Assembly: GCA_045658225.1 (NCBI GenBank)
Contig: JAZOUO010000108.1
Span: 1 to 18,995 of the forward strand
DNA from: SVTX01 sp045658225
Lineage (GTDB): Bacteria > Bacillota > Clostridia > Oscillospirales > CAG-272
Length of the DNA stretch: 18,995 nucleotides
Direction: 5' to 3'
Positions within the stretch are counted from its first letter, which is position 1. Every line of letters begins with the position of its first letter. The notes beneath the pieces are model-generated. The model saw only the letters and a program-made list of their open reading frames with translations. It was not told the origin of the DNA and did no database searches. Made by a program: the position numbers and the translations under genes. Positions 1-6,942 of this stretch are shown here, piece after piece.

Positions 1-1
1 G

Positions 2-20
2 CTTGAACTTGCAGCTTCTA
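2..20 (-). repeat. Left att-like repeat: fragment of a tRNA-Pro gene
   Basis: Bases 2-20 match 13410-13428, the T-arm and variable-loop part of the tRNA-Pro gene, at 17 of 19 positions in the same orientation. On the minus strand this is the 3' half of a tRNA, but the sequence on its 5' side (20-60) cannot form the rest of the cloverleaf, so the tRNA is split here. Together with the integrase remnant beside the intact tRNA, this suggests the far attachment site of an island inserted at the tRNA 3' end. The two mismatches mean an old or imprecise duplication. The remainder of the repeat would lie left of the window and cannot be seen. Confidence 0.6.
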
Positions 21-70
21 TTTGTTGTTTTATCGTTATGAAATACATATGGTTATGGTGAAAAATATTT

Positions 71-103
71 CAACATCGCAAATTATTTTTGCAAATAATG
101 TTG
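71..103. promoter_or_regulatory. Possible controller-protein operator overlapping the -35 box
   Basis: CAACAT (71-76) and ATGTTG (98-103) form an inverted repeat. Between them lies a repeated GCAAAT unit (78-83 and 91-96). The right arm runs into the -35 hexamer at 101. R-M controller proteins of the Cro/C1 type commonly bind palindromes at their own promoter, so autoregulation is a reasonable inference. The arms are short and imperfect, so this is only a candidate. Confidence 0.35.
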
Positions 104-129
104 ATTTGTGGCGTAAGTTGTGCTATACT
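101..129 (+). promoter_or_regulatory. Promoter of the restriction-modification/TIR operon
   Basis: TTGATT at 101-106 and TATACT at 124-129 are separated by exactly 17 bases, a good housekeeping-sigma promoter. Transcription would begin about 30 bases before the controller gene at 167. It is the only strong promoter visible before the six overlapping or closely spaced genes that follow. Confidence 0.7.
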
Positions 130-166
130 TTTATTATATTATATTTAAATTATTTGAGGTGAAAAC

Positions 167-382
167 ATGGCTGCTAGCTATAAGAAACTATTCAAATTAA
201 TGATTGATCGCGAGATTAAGAGTAAGGATTTGGCCGCTAAAGCGGGTATCAGTCCGACCACTCTTGCGAAGATGAAAAAAGACGGCGCCACCGTGTCAAG
301 CGATGTGCTGGTGAAGATCTGTACTGCGCTTGGATGCACTATGGATGATATTGTAGAAATAATACCTGAAAACAATGATTAA
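167..382 (+). CDS. Small Cro/C1-type HTH regulator (R-M controller-like)
   Basis: A 71-residue protein that is almost entirely one helix-turn-helix domain of the Xre/Cro/C1 type. The segment KDLAAKAGISPTTLAKMKKD (about residues 21-40) carries the turn and recognition helix, and the C-terminal part (ICTALGCTMDDIVEI) is the usual dimerising helix of this family. The start has a good site, GAGGTG, at 156-161. It lies 12 bases before a DNA methyltransferase gene, so it most likely acts as a controller (C) protein that times methylase and endonuclease expression through the inverted repeat at 71-103. That role is inferred from position. Generic YozG-like regulators look similar, so a different target is possible. 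Confidence 0.8.
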   Translation: MAASYKKLFKLMIDREIKSKDLAAKAGISPTTLAKMKKDGATVSSDVLVKICTALGCTMDDIVEIIPENND

Positions 383-394
383 GGAGAATTAACG

Positions 395-1639
395 ATGAAT
401 GTACTTAGTTTGTTTAGTGGATGCGGTGGAATGGATATTGGATTTGAAGGTAACTTCAAATGTTTAAGACGCTCTGTAAACGTCGACTTGCATCCGGATT
501 GGATTGTTGAGGGTGATGAAAAGTGGGTAACGCTCAAGAAAACAATTTTTGATACTATCTTTGCCAATGATATAAGACCTGATGCTAAGGCGGCATGGGT
601 TTCATACTTTGAAAGCAGAAAAGAAAACGCTAATGATGTATATCATATAGAAAGCATTGTTGACTTGGTAAAACGAGCAAAGAATGGGGAAAAGGTATTT
701 CCTGAGAACGTTGATGTAGTAACCGGCGGATTTCCTTGTCAAGACTTTTCCATATCAGGAAAACGCAAAGGGTTCAATTCAGAAAAAAGCCATGATGGCG
801 GAAAACTATCTGATGATGAGCCGTCAGTTGAGAGCAGAGGGCAGTTGTACATGTGGATGAGGGATGTAATAACTATTACAGAACCATCACTGTTCATTGC
901 TGAGAATGTAAAGGGATTGACAAATCTCGAAGATGTAAAAGAAGTTATCGAGCGAGATTTTGCGAAAGCGGGTGGTAACGGCTATCTTGTTGTACCTGCC
1001 AAAGTATTAAACGCAGCTGATTATGGAACGCCACAATCGAGAGAAAGAGTCATATTCTTCGGATTCAAAAAATCCGCACTTACTAAGGAAGCACTCAAAG
1101 CGTTAAGAGCGAAAAATATTAGTACAGAGTTCGATCCATATCCTCCTAAAACACACGCATATACTGTAAGTGATAATTCGTTGATGCCGGTTGTTACCTG
1201 CAAAGAGGCATTTACCGATCTGGATGAGCCTGACAAGACAAGCGATCCTTCTCAGAGAATTTACTCAAAGGCTAAATATATGGGCAAACATTGTCAAGGA
1301 CAGACCGAGATAAAAATCAATGGAATTGGTCCGACTATCCGTTCCGAGCACCATGGAAATATCGAGTATAGAAGATTAAGTGAGGAACACGGTGGAATTA
1401 TTACCGATGAGTTGTCTGCGGGACTTGAAGAACGTAGACTTACGGTAAGAGAGTGCGCAAGAATACAAACATTCCCGGATGACTATAACTTTATCTTAAA
1501 AAAGACGGAACAAAATGTGTCGGTATCATCAAGTGACGCTTATAAAATTATCGGAAACGCTGTTCCGTGTATGCTAGCGTACAATATTGCTCAGCATCTA
1601 TCAGAACGTTGGGAAAGGTATTTTGGTGAAAGCAAATGA
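395..1639 (+). CDS. DNA (cytosine-5-)-methyltransferase, first of the operon
   Basis: 414 residues. It transfers a methyl group from S-adenosylmethionine to C5 of cytosine in a specific DNA site. All the family landmarks are present in order: motif I FSGCGG (7-12), the catalytic PCQ of motif IV with Cys115, ENV of motif VI (170-172), QSRER of motif VIII (214-218), the target-recognition region from about 235 to 345, RRLTVRECARIQTFP of motif IX and IIGNAVP of motif X near the end. The site AAGGAG precedes the start. About 50 extra residues sit between motifs I and IV compared with the second methyltransferase. Its stop overlaps the endonuclease start by 4 bases (ATGA), implying translational coupling. 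The recognition sequence cannot be read from the protein alone. Confidence 0.95.
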   Translation: MNVLSLFSGCGGMDIGFEGNFKCLRRSVNVDLHPDWIVEGDEKWVTLKKTIFDTIFANDIRPDAKAAWVSYFESRKENANDVYHIESIVDLVKRAKNGEKVFPENVDVVTGGFPCQDFSISGKRKGFNSEKSHDGGKLSDDEPSVESRGQLYMWMRDVITITEPSLFIAENVKGLTNLEDVKEVIERDFAKAGGNGYLVVPAKVLNAADYGTPQSRERVIFFGFKKSALTKEALKALRAKNISTEFDPYPPKTHAYTVSDNSLMPVVTCKEAFTDLDEPDKTSDPSQRIYSKAKYMGKHCQGQTEIKINGIGPTIRSEHHGNIEYRRLSEEHGGIITDELSAGLEERRLTVRECARIQTFPDDYNFILKKTEQNVSVSSSDAYKIIGNAVPCMLAYNIAQHLSERWERYFGESK

Positions 1640-2703
1640 TTATATCTGAAAACAACAAACCCAAGTTAGAAGAATTTAGTGAATTGATGCGGGAGACTGA
1701 CCTGCTTTTGAATTTAGATGCCGCAAGTAAAGAGGAATACTATTCAAAAAGAAATGGTACTGAACTTGAGGTGGATGTTTTCGAGGCACTGAATAAAACC
1801 GCAAAGGGAACAAAGTTCGAAAATACTATTCAACTTGTATCGGGTGCTTCTTTCCCCGATATTGTAGCGAATAAATTCTATGGAGTAGAGGTTAAGAGCA
1901 CAAACAAAAATCATTGGCATTCGGTTGGCAGTAGTATTCTTGAATCTACGAGGAATCAGGATGTTGAACGAATTTTCTTAACTTTTGGTAAACTAGGATC
2001 TCCTGTAGAGTTTAGAAGCAGACCTTACGAAGAATGCCTCTCGGGTATCTCGGTTACGCATTATCCAAGATATCAAATAGATATGACCTTAAAAGCTGGT
2101 GAAACTATATTTGATAAAATGGGTATCGAATATGACGAGCTTAGAAAAATGGACAACCCCGTTGCGCCTGTTTCAAAGTATTATAGAAGCTTACTGAAAC
2201 CTGGTGAGAGTCTATGGTGGGCTTCGGGTGACGATGTTGAGAATACTGTTGCTCCGGCTACGGTTCGGTTGTGGAGCGCATTGTCACCCGAAGCGAAAAT
2301 GAAGTACACTGTAAGAGGTTATGCGTTATTTCCCGAAACTCTATCCACGGTAAGAGATCAAAAGAAATATCAGAGATATGCTCTGTGGTTAGCGACAGAA
2401 TGCGGTGTCATAAACACCTGCATCAGAGATAGTTTTTCAGCCGGTGGTCAAGTAGAAATATCTACTGTGTATGGTAAGTTTGAAAAAATGCCGGCTGCAT
2501 ACGGAAAAGTCGCTAAACACAAAGATTTAATTATTGAAACGATCTTGGCTTCTTCCGAGGACATGCTTAAGGAGTATTGGGGAGTTAAGACCATTAAAGA
2601 GAATCGCCTTTTGCAGTGGTGTGAGTTGGTAGCTTCTTCCGTGGATGCGCAGTTGAGTTATCATCAGGTTTTGCAGCTCTTAAAAGGAATTTTTGTTTTG
2701 TAA
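1636..2703 (+). CDS. Probable type II restriction endonuclease, PD-(D/E)XK fold
   Basis: 355 residues with no methyltransferase or helicase motifs. Residues 74-87 give a textbook nuclease core: Pro74-Asp75, nine residues, then Glu85-Val86-Lys87, on two predicted strands (PDIVANKFYGVEVK). The catalytic residues would be Asp75, Glu85 and Lys87, with Glu44 or Glu46 on the preceding helix as a possible fourth. Its place between two cytosine-5 methyltransferase genes, with a 4-base overlap with the first, makes it the cutting partner of this R-M system. The frame is intact and full length, so there is no sign of inactivation. I do not recognise the subtype or the site. A methylation-dependent nuclease is less likely given the cognate methylases. 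Confidence 0.85.
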   Translation: MIISENNKPKLEEFSELMRETDLLLNLDAASKEEYYSKRNGTELEVDVFEALNKTAKGTKFENTIQLVSGASFPDIVANKFYGVEVKSTNKNHWHSVGSSILESTRNQDVERIFLTFGKLGSPVEFRSRPYEECLSGISVTHYPRYQIDMTLKAGETIFDKMGIEYDELRKMDNPVAPVSKYYRSLLKPGESLWWASGDDVENTVAPATVRLWSALSPEAKMKYTVRGYALFPETLSTVRDQKKYQRYALWLATECGVINTCIRDSFSAGGQVEISTVYGKFEKMPAAYGKVAKHKDLIIETILASSEDMLKEYWGVKTIKENRLLQWCELVASSVDAQLSYHQVLQLLKGIFVL

Positions 2704-2717
2704 AAGTAGGATTAATT

Positions 2718-3659
2718 ATGAGAGTGTGTAGCTTGTTTAGCGGGATTGGTGGAATAGACTTAGGATTTATTCAAGCTGGATTTGATATTGTATGGGCGAA
2801 TGAAATTGAAAAATACGCTGCGGCTACATACTGTCATAATTTTGGAACAGCGCATTTTTTGAAAGCCGACATAAGAAAAGTTGATGTCGATACTATTCCG
2901 GCTTTTGATGTGCTTGTCGCGGGATTTCCGTGTCAGTCTTTTTCAAAAGGTGGAAAAAAGAGAGGATTTGATGACGAGAGAGGAAGCTTATTCTTTCAAG
3001 TTGTTCGCATAGCGCAATCAAGGCGACCTCGAATAATATTTCTTGAAAATGTGGCTAATTTATTGGAACATGACGAAGGTAAATCGTTTCTGACGGTATA
3101 TAACGCCTTAGCTCCATTAGGATACTCATTCAAGTATCAAGTGTTAGAGCCATATGAGCACGGTGATGTTCCTCAAAGAAGATCAAGGATTTTTATAGTT
3201 TGTTTCCTTGATATAGAGGTGTGCGATAGATTTTCGTTCCCCGAGCGAATCGAGATGAAACAAAATCTAGTCGACATGATAGATCGTTCCAGGAAACACC
3301 GCGAGTGTTATTATTATGATGAGTCGCATCGTAACTATCAAGAGTTGTTACCGCTTGTAATGAGAAACGATTGTGTATACAAGATTTATGATTGGGGTGT
3401 ATCGCGTGATGCTTATACAATATGCCCAACTTTAACGGCGTATATGGAACGTTGCTTTGAGCGTGTTCCTATTATTCGTGATGATTATGGGATTAGACGT
3501 TTGACACCTTATGAATGTCTTAAATTACAAGGATTTCCGGACGATTTCAAATTCGCTCCGAATACTCCAATGAAAAATGCCTATAAACAAGTTGGAAATT
3601 CTGTTTGTGTACCGGTTGTTAGGAGAATAGCAGAACAAATAAAAAAGGTGATGGAATGA
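2718..3659 (+). CDS. DNA (cytosine-5-)-methyltransferase, second of the operon
   Basis: 313 residues, compact and typical in length for a single-domain cytosine-5 methyltransferase. Motif I is FSGIGG (7-12), the catalytic Cys72 lies in PCQ (71-73), ENV is at 110-112, QRRSR of motif VIII at 153-157, the target-recognition region spans roughly 175-260, and motif X ends in QVGNSV. It is clearly diverged from the first methyltransferase and is not a tandem copy. Two different C5 methylases around one endonuclease usually means that each protects one strand of an asymmetric site, or that one methylates the second cytosine of the site. The gene begins 14 bases after the endonuclease and overlaps the Nudix gene by 4 bases (ATGA). 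Confidence 0.95.
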   Translation: MRVCSLFSGIGGIDLGFIQAGFDIVWANEIEKYAAATYCHNFGTAHFLKADIRKVDVDTIPAFDVLVAGFPCQSFSKGGKKRGFDDERGSLFFQVVRIAQSRRPRIIFLENVANLLEHDEGKSFLTVYNALAPLGYSFKYQVLEPYEHGDVPQRRSRIFIVCFLDIEVCDRFSFPERIEMKQNLVDMIDRSRKHRECYYYDESHRNYQELLPLVMRNDCVYKIYDWGVSRDAYTICPTLTAYMERCFERVPIIRDDYGIRRLTPYECLKLQGFPDDFKFAPNTPMKNAYKQVGNSVCVPVVRRIAEQIKKVME

Positions 3660-4078
3660 TAACTGAAGTTGTTGCGGCTCTTATTTGGGAAAATAACAAA
3701 TTCATGATATGCCAACGCCCGGCACACAAGGCGAGAGCACTTTTGTGGGAATTCGTTGGCGGTAAGGTTGAGCCAGGAGAAACAAAAGAACAGGCGCTCA
3801 TCCGTGAGTGTCAAGAAGAGCTCGCAATTACACTTTCAGTTGGAGACGCATTTATGGACGTTGTTCACGAATATCCCGATATTACGGTACGCCTGACGTT
3901 GTTTAATGCGACTATCTCTGAGGGTGAGCCACAAAAATTAGAACACAACGACATCAAATGGATAACGCCGAGTGAGATACCGAACTATAAGTTCTGCCCG
4001 GCGGATAAGGAAATACTTGCAAAAATTTGCGAAAATAATTACCTAGTATATAAAAGAGGACATCATAATGTTTTTTAA
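3656..4078 (+). CDS. Nudix hydrolase, NudG/MutT-like nucleotide pyrophosphohydrolase
   Basis: 140 residues with a complete Nudix box of the GX5EX7REXXEEXG type starting in GGKVEPGETKEQALIREC and ending QEEL (about residues 35-58). The glutamates of REXXEE bind the metal. The beginning (EVVAALIWENNKFMICQRP) and the WEFVGGKVEPGE stretch closely resemble E. coli NudG as I remember it. NudG is a CTP/5-methyl-dCTP pyrophosphohydrolase that also acts on oxidised nucleotides. Both ends overlap neighbours: 4 bases with the methyltransferase upstream and 11 bases with the TIR gene downstream. A role in removing methylated or damaged dNTPs beside two cytosine methylases is an inference; acting on a TIR product is a second possibility. 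Confidence 0.88.
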   Translation: MITEVVAALIWENNKFMICQRPAHKARALLWEFVGGKVEPGETKEQALIRECQEELAITLSVGDAFMDVVHEYPDITVRLTLFNATISEGEPQKLEHNDIKWITPSEIPNYKFCPADKEILAKICENNYLVYKRGHHNVF

Positions 4079-5186
4079 TAAGAATGTTTTTATCTCTCAT
4101 TCATCTGCGAATAAAGAAATTGCAGAACAGTTAAGTGCGTATTTGACAAGAATTGGCGTAAAGGAGAAAAATGTTTTTTGTTCTTCTATTATTGGACAAG
4201 GTGTAGCCAATGGTGAAAAACTTAATGGTACAATTGGAAAGGCAATAAGAAACTCCAAGCTGATAGTTTTTTTGCTATCTCATGATTTCCTTAATAGTAG
4301 TTATTGCATTGAGGAGCTCGGTGTTGGATGGTATTTAAATCAACACCAAAAGGCATCATGTTTTTATTTGGTGCTTCCCGATATGGAATTGTCAGATTTG
4401 AACGGGTTTGTTAACTCGAAAGTTGATAAATTTTCTTTTGTTGATCCGGAACACAAAGATGAATTAGGATTGTTTGCTCTTGATGTCGCCAAGGCGTTGC
4501 AATTGAAAAAACCTGAACATCAGATAATCGTTAATGCAAACAAAACTTTTTTCAGTGCGATAGAGAAACACTTGGTCGATTTGGTTTCGAGGACAGAAAA
4601 CAAAAAGTTTGAAGAAGAAGCGAAGCAAAAAGAGATAAGCAATCTCAAAAATAAAATAGAGCAGCAAGCAGAGCTAATTGAAAAGCAAGGACAAGAAAAA
4701 CAAATAGAATTCGAGAAAACAGAAAAAGATAAGCGAAAAATAAAATATCGCACGATTGAAGATTTGTTTTTTTTGCTAGGTATGACAAGTGGAATTAGCA
4801 CAAAACAATTCAATTCCCTAAAAAAGCAATTTTGGATTAATATGCTCAACGAGTATGTTGAATTAGAGAAAGAATTTGAAAGCTCGTATTTATCTGTCGC
4901 TAACGTGGAAATGCAAATTTTGTTAGCCAATATATATAGTCATTTAGGATGTATTGAAGATGCATATAAAAGAATGTTGAGATTCATAGAATTATCAAAA
5001 AATAATTTTTATCCTTGCTTCTTTGATAATATTGTTCTTGATGAAACAAATTTTGCTGATGAGGCCATCGAACTGTTAAAAAATAAAATTCAAGAATGTC
5101 CAATCGGCATTGTCCAAGATTCATACAAAGAAACTTTAGAGTTCTTTGAAAAGAGAAAAATAAATTTATTGTCCAAGTATGAGTAA
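4068..5186 (+). CDS. TIR-domain protein with coiled coil and helical C-terminus
   Basis: 372 residues. Residues 5-145 form a bacterial TIR domain: VFISHSSANKEIAEQL at the start, GVANGEKLNGTIGKAI in the middle, and the SYCIEEL motif in which Glu83 is the expected catalytic glutamate for NAD+ cleavage or cyclic ADP-ribose formation. Residues about 177-227 are rich in Glu, Lys and Gln and form a coiled coil. The rest (about 228-372) is helical, with a TPR-like stretch near 283-325. The start has AGAGGA at 4055-4060 and lies inside the end of the Nudix gene. TIR proteins of this shape act in phage defence by depleting NAD+ or making signals. The coiled coil suggests oligomerisation, and no separate effector gene is visible next to it. 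Confidence 0.88.
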   Translation: MFFNKNVFISHSSANKEIAEQLSAYLTRIGVKEKNVFCSSIIGQGVANGEKLNGTIGKAIRNSKLIVFLLSHDFLNSSYCIEELGVGWYLNQHQKASCFYLVLPDMELSDLNGFVNSKVDKFSFVDPEHKDELGLFALDVAKALQLKKPEHQIIVNANKTFFSAIEKHLVDLVSRTENKKFEEEAKQKEISNLKNKIEQQAELIEKQGQEKQIEFEKTEKDKRKIKYRTIEDLFFLLGMTSGISTKQFNSLKKQFWINMLNEYVELEKEFESSYLSVANVEMQILLANIYSHLGCIEDAYKRMLRFIELSKNNFYPCFFDNIVLDETNFADEAIELLKNKIQECPIGIVQDSYKETLEFFEKRKINLLSKYE

Positions 5187-5233
5187 TATTAGTTTTTATA
5201 GATGACACAATGGCATATTAAAAACGGCTACAT

Positions 5234-5605
5234 ATGACAAGAGATTACACCACCGAAGCTCGCTCTCGCTGGGGCGACACCGCTGCCTATTGCGAGCACG
5301 AGCAGAAAACAAAGAACTATACAAAAGAGAAGTGGGCTGAAGCAAACGAGGGTTTAATGGCGATCTTTGCCGAGTTTGCCGCGTGCAAAGAGAGCGGTGC
5401 GAGTGCCAATTCACCAGAGGTACAGACGCTTGTCGCCAAACTTCAGGCGCATATCACCGCTAACTACTACACCTGCACGGACGAGATACTCGCAGGGCTG
5501 GGCAAGATGTACATTGCCGATGAGCAATTCAAGAAGAATATCGACCAATACGGTGACGGGACTGCTGAGTTCGCAGCTGATGCGATTGCCGTGTTCTTTC
5601 AGTAG
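5234..5605 (+). CDS. Free-standing TipAS (antibiotic-recognition) domain protein
   Basis: 123 residues that match a TipAS drug-binding domain from end to end: YTTEARSRWGDTAAY near the start, then a run of helices, and the closing GTAEFAADAIAVFF. In TipA and relatives this domain follows a MerR-type DNA-binding domain and coiled coil and captures thiopeptide-like drugs. Here the DNA-binding half is absent. An in-frame stop at 5219-5221 lies only 12 bases before the start, so nothing upstream can supply it. It is either a real stand-alone drug-binding protein (TipAS can be made alone from an internal start in TipA) or a truncated gene. No good ribosome binding site is visible before the start, which favours decay. 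It follows the TIR gene by 47 bases. Confidence 0.75.
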   Translation: MTRDYTTEARSRWGDTAAYCEHEQKTKNYTKEKWAEANEGLMAIFAEFAACKESGASANSPEVQTLVAKLQAHITANYYTCTDEILAGLGKMYIADEQFKKNIDQYGDGTAEFAADAIAVFFQ

Positions 5606-5612
5606 AAGTGAT

Positions 5613-6071
5613 ATGTTGATAAAAAAGCAAATAGAGGAATGCCTGATAAATGTTTCAAATGCATTAGGGCGGCCTATTGATTTAAGCAAAATCAATATTA
5701 TTGACAGAGGACAACCCCATGTTGCGCCACGCAGTCTCCCTAAAGGTAAAATGGCGGTATATATTTTCATTTATGATGGAGTCTTCTTAAAGATAGGCAA
5801 AGTTGGTCTAAACAGCAATTCCAGGTATATTAGTCAACACTACAATCCCAATTCTTGCATGAGTAATCTTGCAAAATCATTATTGGCAGACGCAGAAATG
5901 TCGAATAATGGTTTTTGCGAGAAAAATATTGGTGCGTGGATCAAGCAGAATTGTCAGCGGATTGACATTGAAATTGATGCTGATCTCGGGATTTTTGCGC
6001 TTGAGTTTATAGAAGCTATCTTACATTATAAATACACGCCTAAGTATGAAGGTTTTTCTTCACAACGATAA
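5613..6071 (+). CDS. GIY-YIG-like nuclease family protein
   Basis: 152 residues from the ATG at 5613; the same frame is open further upstream but overlaps the TipAS gene. The core resembles a GIY-YIG nuclease: AVYIFIYDGVFLKIGKVG (48-65), with VYI and KIG in place of GIY and YIG, Arg71 in NSNSRYISQHYNP and a late glutamate in the helix around 131-134. The QHYNP and SNLAKSLL segments are characteristic of a bacterial subgroup that I know only as GIY-YIG-like proteins. The canonical tyrosine of YIG is replaced by lysine, so nuclease activity is not certain. The stop falls at the junction with a leftover TipAS tail (6072-6136), suggesting that the gene arrived by insertion. Confidence 0.6.
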   Translation: MLIKKQIEECLINVSNALGRPIDLSKINIIDRGQPHVAPRSLPKGKMAVYIFIYDGVFLKIGKVGLNSNSRYISQHYNPNSCMSNLAKSLLADAEMSNNGFCEKNIGAWIKQNCQRIDIEIDADLGIFALEFIEAILHYKYTPKYEGFSSQR

Positions 6072-6136
6072 TTCTGAAAAATGGCGAGGAAATAGCCGGG
6101 TTCGTTGCTGATTCGATTGCCGCTTATACCAAGTAA
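6072..6136 (+). pseudogene. C-terminal remnant of a second TipAS domain
   Basis: In the frame ending at the stop at 6134-6136, this stretch reads LKNGEEIAGFVADSIAAYTK. It is the same closing motif as the TipAS gene just upstream (QYGDGTAEFAADAIAVFFQ) but clearly from a different copy. Nothing of the rest of that domain remains: the preceding bases belong to the GIY-YIG-like gene. The stop is 3 bases before the radical SAM start, so the original neighbour of the radical SAM gene was probably an intact TipAS gene. It is too short to be a gene. Confidence 0.65.
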
Positions 6137-6139
6137 AAT

Positions 6140-6889
6140 ATGAATCAATATCTCAAAAATCTAAAAAAGATCGAGTTCGTCGTGACCTACGCCTGCACGG
6201 GGCGGTGCAAGCACTGTTCCGAGGGAGAGCACACGTCTTGCGGAGAACGGATTCATCCGCAAATTGCAGCGGATGCGGTGCGCAAGATCACTGAGGAGTA
6301 TGACATCAAAACCGTGATGACCTTTGGCGGTGAGCCGCTTTTGTACACGGATGCGGTCTGCGCGATCATGACAACCGCCAAGGAACTGAATATCCCCAAA
6401 CGGCAGGTCATTACCAACGGCTATTTTTCAAAGGATGTCGATAAGATATGCGAGGTCGCAGAGCAACTTGCCGTGTGTGGCGTGAACGATCTGCTTTTAT
6501 CGGTGGATGCGTTTCATCAGGAAATCATACGGCTTGACGTTGTGAAGCAGTTTGCAATGGAAGCTAAGAAGTGCGGCATACCGATTCGCCTTCAATCTGC
6601 GTGGCTCAGGAGTCCTGTGGATGACAATCCGTACAACTGTAAAACGCGGGAGATTCTCGGCAGCTTTGTAGATATGGAGTTCCCCGAAAACGAGGGGAAC
6701 GTGATTTTCCCCGAAGGAAACGCGCTGAAATATCTCGCGGAGTATTTCACGGACGAGCTTCCCGAAAATCCGTACGTGGAGGATCCGCGCGACGTGCGTT
6801 GCGTGTCGTTCTCGCCGAACGGCGACGTTCTCGGTGGAAATGTGTATCGGAATGATATTATGGAAATTATAGAGAATTACGCTCCGTAA
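6140..6889 (+). CDS. Radical SAM protein, short form without extra iron-sulfur domain
   Basis: 249 residues. CTGRCKHC holds the CX3CX2C cluster ligands (Cys19, Cys23, Cys26) that bind the [4Fe-4S] cluster used to split S-adenosylmethionine. GGEP at 63-66 contacts the methionine, and LLLSVDAFHQE and NVIFPEGNALKYL are further conserved blocks. The C-terminus has CVSFSPNGDVLGGNVY, which resembles the start of an auxiliary-cluster domain but lacks its cysteine set. The length agrees with a clostridial family of about 250 residues whose substrate is not known to me. No peptide precursor or partner gene is visible. The gene is clearly more GC-rich than the HNH gene that follows. No strong ribosome binding site precedes the start. 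Confidence 0.85.
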   Translation: MNQYLKNLKKIEFVVTYACTGRCKHCSEGEHTSCGERIHPQIAADAVRKITEEYDIKTVMTFGGEPLLYTDAVCAIMTTAKELNIPKRQVITNGYFSKDVDKICEVAEQLAVCGVNDLLLSVDAFHQEIIRLDVVKQFAMEAKKCGIPIRLQSAWLRSPVDDNPYNCKTREILGSFVDMEFPENEGNVIFPEGNALKYLAEYFTDELPENPYVEDPRDVRCVSFSPNGDVLGGNVYRNDIMEIIENYAP

Positions 6890-6942
6890 AAACATAATGG
6901 ATGTACTGAATATAAAATTCTATCTAAAAAGGAGATCTAACG

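Noticed and set aside
1..75. A complete tRNA gene at the left edge
   Set aside because: Only the T-arm and variable-loop portion matches. The adjoining bases 20-60 do not form anticodon or D arms, so this is a split fragment and not a gene.
5367..6071. A 234-residue version of the GIY-YIG-like protein
   Set aside because: The extra 82 N-terminal residues lie over the TipAS gene in another frame and show no family match. The ATG at 5613 gives a normal protein start after the TipAS stop.
6140..6889. RiPP-maturing radical SAM system
   Set aside because: No small precursor peptide, no SPASM cysteine set and no transporter or peptidase gene lies beside it; the neighbours are a TipAS relic and an HNH gene.
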